Shown: one piece after another, positions 27,523 through 36,623 of the stretch | Layout of the letters: each line of letters starts with the position of its first letter | How positions within the stretch are numbered: the first letter of the stretch is position 1 | NCBI RefSeq assembly: GCF_000178855.1 | Contig: NZ_ADVG01000001.1 | Span: forward strand, 2,393,481-2,457,480 | Source: Ktedonobacter racemifer DSM 44963 | GTDB lineage: Bacteria > Chloroflexota > Ktedonobacteria > Ktedonobacterales > Ktedonobacteraceae | Reading direction: 5' to 3' | DNA length: 64,000 nucleotides | Notes under the pieces: generated by a model | The model's input: the letters and a program-made list of their open reading frames with translations, nothing else | The model's database searches: none | Told to the model about the DNA's origin: nothing | Position numbers and translations under genes: made by a program

Positions 27523-27910
27523 TGGCAAAGCAGAGTGCCCTCTACGGAACCCAGGCATCTGAACGCTACAATCGCTATGAGCCTCAAGTAGCTGAAGGAT
27601 TAACGCATATGTTTGTGATCGGAGTCAAACAGGTCATTCTTCCCTAAAGCATGCAAGCGCAGTTGTGTCGAGGTCGCTTCGCTCCCATTGAACCAGCTAA
27701 GCGGTATGATATACTCGCTCATGCCTTTGTTCACCCTCATTCAGGGCTATGCTGGTTTAGGTTTCTTGCTGATGAAGAGGGCAAACTCTTGACAAGTAGA
27801 ACGGTATCTTCAGGATGCTTCTTCCTTCTGATGTTTTTGGTGCAAAGGTCTTCCTCTTTTTTTCTCTCGGAAAACTCGATTTTTTATTTAGTTCAGCTCA
27901 GTGACCTCTG
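27523..27910. other. Intergenic stretch
   Basis: No gene supported. The 17-mer TGGCAAAGCAGAGTGCC at its start recurs at about 28074 inside the repeat that follows. The rest shows no clear structure. Confidence 0.4.
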
Positions 27911-28158
27911 GCACATGCTCCCTTCATTGGTTATCCCACGAAAGTAGGACAGGTGCTCATATGCACAACCCCACAAAAGTGGGATGACCTCCTTCATGTC
28001 CAACCCTATACTGTTTGCTGTGAGGGAATGCCCTCCAAATACCCTTGTCAGATCGGCAGAAAGACGGTCGAGTGGCAAAGCAGAGTGCCCATACGTGCGC
28101 GTCTCAGCTCCCCTTCACCCTTTGCCGACATGGAGCTTGCTCCCCGGCACCTGGCAAC
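27911..28158 (+). repeat. About 248-bp inverted-repeat partner of 33700-33948 (copy 1)
   Basis: Begins ATGCTCCCTTCATTGG and ends CACCTGGCAAC. It aligns along its whole length, on the opposite strand, with 33700-33948. No protein-like frame is shared. Internal sequence CCCACAAAAGTGGG is a small hairpin preserved in both copies. The pair encloses the aquaporin, the interrupted hemA and catalase. Confidence 0.7.
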
Positions 28159-28269
28159 AAGCCAACCAGGAGTGCGTGCAAGTGGAGCGTACAAAGAGCA
28201 GCAAGGGTTTTCTTGCTCCGGCCCTTTGTCGAGAGGGCTCGATGTGATATTAACATATAAGGAAACATT

Positions 28270-29091
28270 ATGAGCAACGACTTCAGAAACGAGCAAAGGG
28301 ATAGGACGATGGTGGCACCGCCCCCAGCGCTGCTGACAGCGACAAATCTCAAAGATCAAACGACCTCCCTCGGTGAGGAGATGAGCAAGGGCTACGTGAA
28401 GCCTCTCATTGCTGAACTCATTGGGACGTTCGTCTTCGTCTTCATTGGCGCGGGATCGATCATCACTAATACCTTGACGCATGGCGCGATCGGCTTGTTA
28501 GGCATAGCCATTGCCCATGGACTGGCACTTGCCATCGTGATCACCATTTTCGCTGCGACCTCGGGAGGACATATCAACCCCGCTGTCACCATAGGATTGC
28601 TGGTAACGAAGCACATTGCGCCCCTTCTGGGGATCCTCTATATCGTGGCCCAACTTGTTGGCGCAACCCTGGCCGCACTGCTGCTGCGGGCCATTTATCC
28701 GCAAGCGGTCTGGCAGGCGGCCCAACTCGGCACGCCGAACCTCGCGCCTGGTGTCTCCTTCGGCACTGGAGTTCTCGTTGAGGTGGTCCTGACGTTCTTC
28801 TTGCTCCTGGCTGTCTTCGGAACCGCTGTCGATCCACGAGCACCAAAGATCGGTGGCTTTGGCATCGGCCTGACGGTGCTGGTAGATATCCTGGTGGGCG
28901 GAGCGCTGACAGGCGCAGCGATGAATCCTGCGGTCGCATTTGGCCCGGCTCTGGCTGGCGGCTTCTGGCAGAATGATCTCGTCTACTGGATCGGACCAAT
29001 TGTCGGCGCCATTATCGCGTCCCTGATCTACGAGTATGTGATCTTGCGCACGGGACGGGCCGATCATCAGGTGGTTCAGAGCACCACCTGA
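28270..29091 (+). CDS. Aquaporin / glycerol-facilitator family channel (MIP)
   Basis: 273 residues with a 35-40 residue polar N-terminal extension, then six membrane helices and two half-helices bearing the NPA boxes: GGHINPAVT near residue 102 and AAMNPAVAFGPAL near 220. Conducts water or small neutral solutes across the cell membrane. The residues around the second NPA (VAFGPAL rather than the D of glycerol facilitators) favour an aquaporin-like channel, but this is weak. AAGGAAAC precedes the ATG. A hairpin follows at 29158. Confidence 0.92.
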   Translation: MSNDFRNEQRDRTMVAPPPALLTATNLKDQTTSLGEEMSKGYVKPLIAELIGTFVFVFIGAGSIITNTLTHGAIGLLGIAIAHGLALAIVITIFAATSGGHINPAVTIGLLVTKHIAPLLGILYIVAQLVGATLAALLLRAIYPQAVWQAAQLGTPNLAPGVSFGTGVLVEVVLTFFLLLAVFGTAVDPRAPKIGGFGIGLTVLVDILVGGALTGAAMNPAVAFGPALAGGFWQNDLVYWIGPIVGAIIASLIYEYVILRTGRADHQVVQSTT

Positions 29092-29157
29092 ATGTGTCGC
29101 CTCCCAGGCACATCCAGTTCTACTTCTGTAGGAGCAAAGGAAAGATGTGGCGGTAGT

Positions 29158-29182
29158 GGGGGCACATCAGGGATGTGCCCCC
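29158..29182. terminator. Hairpin after aquaporin gene
   Basis: GGGGGCACATC, loop AGG, GATGTGCCCCC: 11 perfect pairs, about 65 bases past the aquaporin stop. No T-run on the plus strand, so termination may be weak or rely on structure. Confidence 0.55.
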
Positions 29183-29527
29183 CATATATGTATCTGCTCG
29201 ATGCTGATCTCAAGATCTGGCGACTGCTGCCGCTGTCGCTCGATCACCTGATATGTCTGGATCATCGCCAATGTGCTGGCCCGTGTCCCTATTCCTCATG
29301 CACTTCATGCGTGTATCCTTCTAAATCAAAGAGATAGCGTAAGGCCTCAGCATAGACCTGCCCGTGACCGACTGCCGTTGCCTCTTTGAGGCGCAGCGTT
29401 GGTGTATGTAACAGCTTATTGATGAGGCGAATGCTCAGTTCTTGTATCGCAGTAGCTTCTGGCTCAGAAAGTGAGGAGGTTATGAAACAGTTTTGACATA
29501 AGCACTAAATTGTGTTAAAATGTGTTT

Positions 29528-30142
29528 ATGAAGAACACATACGATATCCAGGCATTCGGAAAACTTATTGGCAAGTCCACCAAAACGCTCCAAAAATGGG
29601 ACCGTGAAGGCAAATTAGTTGCTCACCGTTCTCCACAATCAAACAGGCGTTACTATACGCACGATCAATACCTTGAGTATCGCGGGTTTAAAGCGCCAGA
29701 ACAGGGCCTCACCATCGCTTACTCACGTGTCTCTGGGATTGCTCAAAAGCCTGATTTGCTTCATCAAACAAAAGCGTTAGAAGCCTATTGTCACCAGCAT
29801 TCGCTCAAGGTCGATGAATGGATGTCGGATATTGGTAGTGGACTCAACTATAAACGCAAACACTTCAATCGTCTCATGGAGATGGTGGAGCTTGGTCAGG
29901 TACGGCGCATTGTTCTTGCCCATCGGGATCGGCTAGTTCGCTTTGGTTATGAATACTTTGAAGTGTTTTGCGAGCGACACCATACCGAACTCGTGGTCAT
30001 CAATGGCGAAAACCTTTCTCCTGAACAAGAGCTTGTGCGAGATTTGATTGCTATCGTGACCGTCTTTTCGGCCCGGCTTCACGGATTGCGCTCCTACAAG
30101 AAAGCAATAAAAGATGCTGCTTTGCAAAAAGATCAAGATTGA
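29528..30142 (+). CDS. tnpA: IS607-family serine transposase (TnpA)
   Basis: 204 residues. N-terminal MerR-like DNA-binding head (YDIQAFGKLIGKSTKTLQKW) then a small serine-resolvase catalytic domain: nucleophile Ser in IAYSRVSG, and the active-site Arg cluster in LAHRDRLVRFGYEYF. It catalyses excision and integration of the element through a serine-DNA link. ATG at 29528; a GTG two codons earlier is possible. Its 3' end overlaps tnpB by 29 bases. Confidence 0.93.
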   Translation: MKNTYDIQAFGKLIGKSTKTLQKWDREGKLVAHRSPQSNRRYYTHDQYLEYRGFKAPEQGLTIAYSRVSGIAQKPDLLHQTKALEAYCHQHSLKVDEWMSDIGSGLNYKRKHFNRLMEMVELGQVRRIVLAHRDRLVRFGYEYFEVFCERHHTELVVINGENLSPEQELVRDLIAIVTVFSARLHGLRSYKKAIKDAALQKDQD

Positions 30143-31373
30143 CGTGAGCGAGCAGGATGCCGCTACGCTTGAGTTCATGCAAAGCAAGTGTAGAGGGCTG
30201 TACAACTGGTGGGTGATGCGGCTCAGAGAGGGCGAGAAGTGGGATCTCTACGAAGCTAAACGAAGCTTGCAAGAGAGCAAACAGCATGATCCTGAGCTCG
30301 TTCAGGTCTATGGTAAACTGCTGCAAGAGGTCTACTACCGCCTTCATGGTGCGATGAAAGCCTTCTATCGCAGAGTCAAAGCAGGAGAGACGCCAGGATT
30401 CCCGCGAGTACGCCCACGTCACTGCTTTTTCACGCTCTGCTATCCTGCAATGTATCTCAAGATTGAAGGCGATACGCTCATTCTGCCTACTGGTGGTGGA
30501 GGGAAACATGGTGCAAAGGTGTATCCCAACATTGTTGCACGCCTCACAGAAGCGCCCCCAGAGGGTTTTCGAGAAGTGGCGATCAGTCGCGATGGCAGAG
30601 GCAACTACTCTGCCTCATTTGTCAGAGAGCGCAACGAGAAACGACACGAAACAGAAGGAACGGTTGCTTTTGATCTAGGCATCAAGACCCTGGCAACAGG
30701 CGTCAATGAGCAAGGCAGAGTCTATACCATTGGCGGCTTCAAGGGGGCACGTTGGCACAACAAACAACTGGATAAGATTCGTTCCAAGCGTGACAAGTGC
30801 AAAAAGAAATCACGTCGATATATTCACTTAAGCAAGGTCTACAAGCGCGTTTCGCAGAAGAAACGCAATAAACAACAGGATAGTCTTCATAAAGCGTCAC
30901 ACTTGATAGCCCACAAACTGGTTGAGAGAACCGTTGTGGTTGGGGACCTTTCCCAAAGACAAATGGTCACGAAAGAGCATCGAGAGCGCAACAAATACCT
31001 CAATCGTGCAGTATTCAATGAGTGGGGCTTGTACACTTTCATTCAAATGCTCACCTACAAAAGCCAATTGTACGGGAAGGACCTTCACTTTTTAGATGAG
31101 CACAATACCTCCAAGCAGTGTAGTGGCTGTGGGAATCTGCAAGCCATGCCACTGTGGAAGAGAACGTATTGTTGTGTCGAATGTGGACTCGTTATGGATC
31201 GCGATGAGAATAGTGCGCACAATATCCTGACGAGGTTTTTTGCTCGGCAAGAGCCACACACTCAGGCTCGTCCTGAGTGCGGTGTGCTGCATGCGACCCA
31301 AAGCGGCGTAGAAGTCAAAGGGGCTTCCTGTAAGGGGCAAGTGCAGCAATTGAATCTATTTGAGGGTGTGTAA
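30114..31373 (+). CDS. tnpB: TnpB RNA-guided nuclease of IS607-type element
   Basis: 419 residues, full length. First RuvC Asp in AFDLGIKTLATG, zinc ribbon CSGCG...CVECG, last Asp in MDRDENSAHNIL. At the usual RuvC-II place the text is VVVGDLSQRQM with Gly where most TnpB proteins have Glu; a displaced Glu may substitute, as in some lineages. TnpB cuts the donor or empty site under omega-RNA guidance and thereby retains the element. The omega RNA should lie over the 3' end of the gene to 31402. Confidence 0.92.
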   Translation: MLLCKKIKIDVSEQDAATLEFMQSKCRGLYNWWVMRLREGEKWDLYEAKRSLQESKQHDPELVQVYGKLLQEVYYRLHGAMKAFYRRVKAGETPGFPRVRPRHCFFTLCYPAMYLKIEGDTLILPTGGGGKHGAKVYPNIVARLTEAPPEGFREVAISRDGRGNYSASFVRERNEKRHETEGTVAFDLGIKTLATGVNEQGRVYTIGGFKGARWHNKQLDKIRSKRDKCKKKSRRYIHLSKVYKRVSQKKRNKQQDSLHKASHLIAHKLVERTVVVGDLSQRQMVTKEHRERNKYLNRAVFNEWGLYTFIQMLTYKSQLYGKDLHFLDEHNTSKQCSGCGNLQAMPLWKRTYCCVECGLVMDRDENSAHNILTRFFARQEPHTQARPECGVLHATQSGVEVKGASCKGQVQQLNLFEGV

Positions 31374-31925
31374 GCACTTTTGAGTAGATTTAGAAAGGCA
31401 GGACAACTGCCCCATGGTGCGTGCCAGTTCGAGCTTGCGGAAGACGTCAACTCGCTGGCGCAGGTCGCTGATGGTGGCGACAACGCTGTGCGAACGTAAC
31501 CAGCGCTCAAACTCGCCCACATTCTCAGCGATAATCGATTGCACCTGTTCAACTTCCTGCATGCGGCGAGGCATACCCGGACTTACTTCGGCATGCAGGT
31601 CATCCAGGTTATAGAGATGGATTCCTGGCAAGCTGCCAACGGAGGGATCAACGTCGCGCGGGAGAGCAATGTCGAGCAGCAGCAATGAGCGCCCGCCTCG
31701 CTGCTTCATCACCTCCTGCACGAGGGCAGGGGTGAGAAGAGCCAGGGGAGTTGACGTGGAACTGATCACTACATCCGCCTCTACCAGAGTGGCCGCAAGT
31801 TCAGCAAAGGATCGATGCACTGCCCCGAAGCGTTGGGTCAGGTCAATGGCATGTTCTTGCGTACGATTTATGATGAGCAATCGTTCACTAGGGAGTGCCA
31901 AATCGCTAAAAACATGTCCAGAGCC

Positions 31926-32094
31926 AGTTCGCGAGAGAGAGCACCTCTTTGCGCATCCCGTGGGTATATGAGGACTCTAGCGCCGCTACGCGCATGTGAT
32001 CGCAGCAGGTCTTTGGCGTTCAAGGAAGCATCAGGGCCTGGTCATACAGGCCCTGATGCTTCCTTGAACGCGTCTTGCCCCTTCTAAGAGAAGG
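31926..32094. other. Spacer between catalase and the hemA remnant
   Basis: Apart from the long hairpin at 32016-32071 nothing is recognised. The missing hemA N-terminal part is not here. Confidence 0.4.
32016..32071. terminator. 25-bp perfect stem terminator downstream of catalase
   Basis: Arms 32016-32040 and 32047-32071 are exact complements with a 6-base loop (GTCATA). It lies 24 bases after the catalase stop on the minus strand. One of the strongest hairpins in the window; it may act on both strands. Confidence 0.75.
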
Positions 32095-33600
32095 CTATAC
32101 TCCTCCAACCGATGTGGGGAGCTCAGGTCTGAGCTCCAAACCGAGGCCTTTGGCCACCCGCGCTCCCAGATCGGGGTCGACCTGGGACCAGTAGTTATTG
32201 ACTGTGCGTTCTTGAATCACGCGCTCAACGCCCTGACTGATGTGTCCGACAATATTGTCGACCAGGTGCTCGCGGTCCGTCTCGGTCATCACGTGGCGGT
32301 AGAGATTGCCTGCCTGCACGAAGTCGTTGTCCTCTGCATGCAGGGTATACGCGCTGCGCATGATCTCGCCGCTGGCGAACCAACTGGGCTCAGGATAGCG
32401 CTGCGGGTCAGCCTGCGGGCCACCATAGCTGTTGGGTGCGTAGACGGGCTGATTGCCGTTGTGGCGGTAGCGCATCGAGCCGTCCTTACTATAGCTATGC
32501 ACCTCGACCTCGGGCGCGTTGACCGGCAACTGCTTGTAGTTGGTGCCGATGCGATAGCGGTGCGTGTCGGCATAGCTGAACAGGCGGCCCAGCAGCATCT
32601 TGTCCGGGCTGGGACCGATGCCGGGCACCATGTTCGAGGGTTCAAAAGCAGCCTGCTCGATCTGGGCGAAGAAATTCTCAGGGTTGCGGTCAAGCACCAT
32701 GCGCCCGATGGAAATGGTCGGATAGTCTTTGTGCGGCCAGACCTTGGTGAGATCGAAGGGATTGAAGCGATACGTCGCTGCATCCTCGAAGGGCATGATT
32801 TGCATTTCCAGCCGCCAGACCGGGTAATCCTTCTTCTGGATGGCCTCACGCAGGTCGCGACGATGGTAGTCGGGATCTTCGGCCGTCATCGCCTTGGCCT
32901 CGGCGTTGGTGAAGTTGGCGATGCCCTGCTCCGTCTTGAAGTGGTATTTGACCCAGAACCGTTCCCCCTTGGCGTTGATCCACATATAAGTATGGCTGCT
33001 ATAGCCGTTCATGTGGCGCAAGGTGCGGGGCGTCCCTCGATCGGACATCAGGATGGTGACCTGGTGGGCTGATTCTGGGGAGAGGGACCAGAAGTCCCAC
33101 TGTGCATTGTTGCTGCGCAGATCGTCGCCGGGCATGCGCTTCTGAGAGTGGATGAAGTCCTGGAACTTGCTCGCATCGCGCACGAAGAAGACCGGTGTAT
33201 TGTTACCGACCATATCGTAGTTGCCCTCTTCAGTATAGAACTTGATGGCGAACCCGCGTGGGTCGCGCACCGTGTCGGCTGAGCCCAGTTCACCCGCCAC
33301 CGTCGAGAAGCGGATGAGCAGCGGAGTGCGCTTGCCAACTGTATTGAGGAACGCTGCCCTGGTCCACTGGGTCACGTCCTCCGTTACCTCAAAGTAACCG
33401 AAGGCACCGGTACCCTTGGCGTGGACGACCCGTTCGGGCACGCGCTCACGGTTGAACTGCGCCATTTTCTCGATGAGATAGCTATCCTGCAATAGGGTGG
33501 GTCCATCGGGACCCACGGTAGCCGAATATTCATCGCTTGAGACGGGAATGCCTGCATCGGTCGTCGTTATCGGATTTTGTTGTTCGCGTTGATCGCTCAC
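32095..33600 (-). CDS. katA: Monofunctional heme catalase (clade 3 type)
   Basis: 501 residues, small-subunit heme catalase; decomposes hydrogen peroxide in the cytosol. Catalytic His60 in [12 protein letters not shown], distal Asn133 in [12 protein letters not shown], and the proximal heme ligand Tyr in [14 protein letters not shown]. Intact from start to stop, with no C-terminal flavodoxin-like extension, so not the large-subunit type. Monocistronic with its own terminator. The inverted repeat at 33700 begins 100 bases upstream. Confidence 0.97.
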   Translation of the reverse strand: MSDQREQQNPITTTDAGIPVSSDEYSATVGPDGPTLLQDSYLIEKMAQFNRERVPERVVHAKGTGAFGYFEVTEDVTQWTRAAFLNTVGKRTPLLIRFSTVAGELGSADTVRDPRGFAIKFYTEEGNYDMVGNNTPVFFVRDASKFQDFIHSQKRMPGDDLRSNNAQWDFWSLSPESAHQVTILMSDRGTPRTLRHMNGYSSHTYMWINAKGERFWVKYHFKTEQGIANFTNAEAKAMTAEDPDYHRRDLREAIQKKDYPVWRLEMQIMPFEDAATYRFNPFDLTKVWPHKDYPTISIGRMVLDRNPENFFAQIEQAAFEPSNMVPGIGPSPDKMLLGRLFSYADTHRYRIGTNYKQLPVNAPEVEVHSYSKDGSMRYRHNGNQPVYAPNSYGGPQADPQRYPEPSWFASGEIMRSAYTLHAEDNDFVQAGNLYRHVMTETDREHLVDNIVGHISQGVERVIQERTVNNYWSQVDPDLGARVAKGLGLELRPELPTSVGGV

Positions 33601-33699
33601 TTGTTCCTCCCAATCGTGATCTGTTCCATAAATGTTGACGTTGTCCTCAGATGAAATGATTACACGCTACACATACACGCTCTCCTGGTTTAGACCCTA

Positions 33700-33948
33700 T
33701 TACCAGGTGTCGGAGAGCAGGCTCCATATTGGCAACGGGTGGAGGATAGCTGAGACTCGCTCCTTGCGGTGATACAATTCCTGACCGCTCGACCCTCCTT
33801 CTGCCTATCTGGCAAGGGTATTTGGAGGCATTTCCTCATGGGAAACAGTATAGGGTTGGACATGATCGAGGTCATCCCACAAAAGTGGGATTGTGCATAT
33901 GAGCACCTGTCCTACTTTCGTGGAATAACCAATGAAGGGAGCATATGC
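33700..33948 (-). repeat. About 248-bp inverted-repeat partner of 27911-28158 (copy 2)
   Basis: Reverse complement aligns with 27911-28158 throughout, including the hairpin ATCCCACAAAAGTGGGAT at 33874-33891. Its outer end runs directly into a serine-recombinase remnant. Probably a mobile-element end or non-autonomous element. Confidence 0.7.
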
Positions 33949-34441
33949 CGGAGGACACTGAGGTGAGTTCTGTCAGAAGGCATGATGCGATTGCAGAACG
34001 CTATTCACAGGAAGTGGCAAAGAATGAGGATACCGAACGCATCGCACAGCGCCGCGTAGAACTCGAAGCAGAGCAAAAGCGGCTCGTGACGGCACTCACC
34101 AAGGGCTACCTGGATGAAAAGGACTTAGACGCCAGATAGAGGGTATCTGCTCAGAATTGTTTACGCTCCCAGCCCTCCTAGAGCAAGGCACGGAAATAAT
34201 CAGACAAGCGGCTCTTTCCGTGGGGGAAGCGCTCACAGAGATGACCGCCTCTTGGGGTGAGGCAACCCCGGAGGAGCGGCGCGATATCGTTGGTGAGCTG
34301 CTCATGGTGGAAGGGCTGGTCTACGACCTGGAGCGGCAAGTCATCGTCGGGCTTATCCCGCGGCCCAGCGTCTTGCCCATCCTCGCGTTAGGGATCCAAC
34401 AGACGGGGAAATGGGAGCAGAGAGAGGAGGGGCTCTGGTGA
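33945..34441 (+). pseudogene. Large serine recombinase, C-terminal remnant, frameshifted
   Basis: Codes for the coiled coil (ERIAQRRVELEAEQKRLVTA, then GYLDEKDLDA) and the tail (EIIRQAALSVGEALTEMTAS, LIPRPSVLPILAL). A missing base at about 34132 breaks the frame; adding one C gives DLDAQIEGICSELFTLP. The upstream catalytic and zinc-ribbon domains are gone. Related remnants: 6355, 51739, 62582. After the stop at 34441 the same frame continues directly into the tandem-HTH protein. Confidence 0.65.
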
Positions 34442-34450
34442 CGCGCCGAG

Positions 34451-34792
34451 TACTGGCCGCCCAAGCGAGACCTCGCCACCAGGCATCTCCCACCACCCGC
34501 TCCCCCGAGCCTCTCGCCCACACAGCGAAAAGAGGCGATCGCGCTCTTGCAGCAACCCGAGATGTCCATTCGCAAAGTCGCAAGTAGGCTGGGCACCTCA
34601 CGGGGAACGGTCCAGCGGTTGGTTGAGCAGGAAGGCATCGAGCGGCAGACGAGCCAGAAGCTCTCGCCCGAGCAGCGGGAAGAGGCGTTCAGACTACTGG
34701 ATGAGGGGGTATCGCAGAGGCAGGTGGCCCAGCAGTTCGGCGTCAACCCCGAGTCCCTTCGGCGGTTGGCCATGAGGCACAAGCCCTCGTAA
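34451..34792 (+). pseudogene. Tandem helix-turn-helix protein, no clear start
   Basis: Same protein as at 15224-15568: YWPPKRDLATRHLPP, two HTH modules (IRKVASRLGTSRGTVQRL; QRQVAQQFGVNPESLRRL) and ending MRHKPS. No start codon precedes the first module; the only candidates (TTG 34547, ATG 34561) fall inside it. The frame is that of the recombinase ending at 34441, with a single TGA between, so it may once have been a C-terminal extension of the recombinase or read through. Confidence 0.55.
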
Positions 34793-34799
34793 AAAAAGT

Positions 34800-34826
34800 A
34801 CGCCAATACTCGATGAGTGTCAGCGT
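34800..34826. repeat. 27-bp hairpin after tandem-HTH gene (copy 3 of 3, degenerate)
   Basis: ACGCCAATACTC, GAT, GAGTGTCAGCGT. Same position as at 912 and 15577, but the stem carries mismatches, so this copy is decaying. Confidence 0.55.
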
Positions 34827-34847
34827 GTCCCACTGGGGTTGCTCAAA

Positions 34848-34860
34848 CGGAACCGACGGG
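34848..34860. repeat. CGGAACCGACGGG motif
   Basis: Follows hairpin copy 3 by 21 bases, as the copy at 961 follows hairpin copy 1 by 22. After it the sequence continues ATTCTGCT, shared with the copy at 63197 but not with the others. Confidence 0.6.
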
Positions 34861-34889
34861 ATTCTGCTCCGATTTTCATATGCAAACGT

Positions 34890-36180
34890 ATGCAAGCACA
34901 CATTCACACCGAATTTCGTTGTTCCTGTTTCATCCGTAGGTGCCTCCGGGCCGAAGCCTTTTGGTCTTACCCCGCGTCCGCAGGCAAGTTTGCGTCTTCG
35001 TCCGAGCCAGTACCGGAGACGGCTTGATCCATCAGCCCGATCAAGCGAAGGGCTTCCCGTAACACATTCTGACCTGCGTTGTGATCTCGATCCTGCGGAA
35101 ACTGATCATACGGACAAGCAGGATTCTGACACACAAAGATGCGATCCTTGAGCGTCATCGCTTCCCACGTCCAACCGCAGCAATGACAGGTCTTACTAGA
35201 AGGAAAGAAACGGTCCACCTTGATCACCTCTCCCCCACGTTGCGCCACTTTTGCCTCGAGCAGACGTCTGAGGGTGCCGAGCGAGGCATCGGCGAACGAG
35301 CGAGCGAGACGGCGATTCTTGAGGAGTCCCTTGAGGTGGAGATCTTCCACCCCGATGATCCCGTAACTGTCGGCTAGTTTGGTTGTGAGCTTCTGAAGGA
35401 CATCCTGGCGCAGGCAGGTGATGCGATAATGCAGACGGGCGACCTGTCGGCGCGCTTTCTCCCGATTCGCGGGATCCCAGTTTTCGGCGGTGCAGCCGTT
35501 TGTTGGCCTGACGCAATTTCTTGAGGGTGGTTTTGAGGAAGGCTTGGTTTTCGACTTCCTCTCCTGTACTCAAGGTGGCCAGGCGGTTCAGCCCCACATC
35601 GATACCCACGGCGGCTGGTTTCTTCACCGCGATGGTATCAGGGATCTCGACCTGGATGGACACAAACCACCACTCGGCTGTTTTGGTGATGCGTGCCCCC
35701 TTCACGCGGCCCGCAAACCGGAGCTTCTCGGCCATATTCACCCAGCCGAGCTTGGGGATCCACATGCGGTGATCACCCAGTTCAAACTGATCGTTGGCGA
35801 GGTAGAAACTCGGCGTACTGCGCTTCTTGCTTTTGAACTTCGGGCGGCGTGCACGGCCCTCAAAGAACGCGGTAAACGCCTTGCCCAAATCGAGAAAGGG
35901 CTGATCAGAGGCGTTCTTGGTGACCTCCCAGGTCCAGGGGAATTGCTCCCGCCTGATCTCGTTAAACTGCTTCTTGAGCTTGAAGGCGGTGGGGCTTCCC
36001 CCGGCCTCATATTGGCGGTTCCACTCAGCCAATGCCCAGTTCCAGACAAAGCGTGCGGTCCCGGCGGCTTTGGCAAAGTACACCGCCTGTTCCGCTGTGG
36101 GATGGAGTCTGATCTTATGCGCCTTGATCATCCCTCACATCCTTTCACAGAACCGCTGCTCGAAGAAGGTTGTTGTTTAA
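34890..36180 (-). mobile_element. IS200/IS605-group tnpB-only element, family C, copy 1
   Basis: Contains one tnpB and no tnpA. The right end (about 34895-34985) matches the right end of the copy at 61345-62570: a GCCGAAGCC-containing stem followed by CCTACGGATGAAACAGGAAC. That conserved tail downstream of the stop is where the omega RNA is expected. Boundaries approximate. Confidence 0.6.
34967..36131 (-). pseudogene. tnpB: TnpB, family C copy 1, one-base frameshift
   Basis: Starts MIKAHKIRLHPTAEQAVYFA. RuvC Asp in VGIDVGLNRLATL; Glu in VEDLHLKGLL; zinc ribbon CHCCG...CQNPACP; last Asp in DRDHNAGQN. Near 35475 an extra C in a CCC run shifts the frame; with it removed the text reads GSANREKARRQVARLHYRIT and joins the downstream frame. 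All catalytic residues would be present in the repaired protein. About three quarters of residues match the copy at 61345. Confidence 0.8.
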
Positions 36181-36234
36181 AACATACGTTCCACAACTAC
36201 ATCTTAACCTATTTTCCTCGCTTTTTCAATACTG

Positions 36235-36590
36235 TTGAAACCTCTTTACCTCGTCCAGGTTATGCCGCTCCCGATGGCAGTCCGCCTGCTCGCGCAGAGC
36301 CTCACGTTGGGAAAGACAGCGCGACTATTACGAGTACCATCTGAAGGCGCGCGACAACATACGGGGGGATGTACGGGGATCACGCGGGCTTACCTGGAAT
36401 CAGGCTATTTATATGCTGCTGCCCAAATACGAGGAAACACTGGGGTCGATCTAGCCGCATTCGCGCGAGGTCGGCTTTAACCTACTGAAATTCCCGACCG
36501 ACATCAAAGAGTATTCGAAGAACCCGTCGCGCCGTGAAGGGAAACAACAGGGAGGGGGGCATGACCCCGCGCATTCCTGACCCTGAGGCC
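36235..36590 (+). other. Unidentified gene fragment
   Basis: The frame 36320-36460 reads RDYYEYHLKARDNIRGDVRG then GLTWNQAIYMLLPKYEETLG, then a stop; the same frame resumes with LLKFPTDIKEYSKNP. Protein-like composition suggests a decayed gene piece, but I cannot assign a family. It is trapped between two tnpB elements. Confidence 0.25.
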
Positions 36591-36591
36591 T

Positions 36592-36612
36592 CTCCGGCAT
36601 ACATGCACGGAG
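36592..36612. repeat. Right-end hairpin of tnpB family A, copy 2
   Basis: CTCCG-GCAT, loop AC, ATGC-(A)-CGGAG. Compared with 2102-2122, one C-G pair of the stem is a T-A pair, a compensatory change. Confidence 0.6.
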
Positions 36613-36623
36613 GTTCCTGTTCC

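Larger units (their letters stand above)
29480..31402 (+). mobile_element. IS607-type element (serine transposase + TnpB), intact
   Basis: 1.9 kb. Both genes are intact and overlap. The ends were placed by reconstruction: left flank ...GTGAGGAGG and right flank GG-ACAACTGCC share the dinucleotide GG, and removing the element with one GG restores the hemA frame through MGQLSSSLSEPE. Insertion at GG without a longer target duplication is characteristic of IS607. The only element in the window carrying both an intact transposase and an intact tnpB. Confidence 0.85.
29289..31925 (-). pseudogene. hemA: Glutamyl-tRNA reductase, N-terminally truncated and split by an IS607-type element
   Basis: HemA makes glutamate-1-semialdehyde for tetrapyrrole synthesis. 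The NADPH domain and part of the dimerisation domain lie at about 31403-31925 (GSGHVFSDL, LLIINRTQEHA, DVVISSTSTPLALL, LLLDIALPRDVDP, YNLDDLH); the last 60 codons (EPEATAIQELSIRLINKLLH, LRLKEATAVG) lie at 29289-29479. Deleting 29480-31402 rejoins them in frame. The N-terminal catalytic domain with its Cys is missing upstream of the GSG loop, so the gene was also truncated separately. Another hemA must exist if the cell makes heme, as catalase next door requires. Confidence 0.8.

Noticed and set aside
32212..33072. 286-codon open frame antisense to catalase
   Set aside because: Mirror of a GC-rich, strongly coding gene; composition (Val/His/Arg-rich) and lack of a ribosome site mark it as a shadow.
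35490..36344. 284-codon plus-strand frame over tnpB C1
   Set aside because: Antisense to a clear TnpB; no motif.
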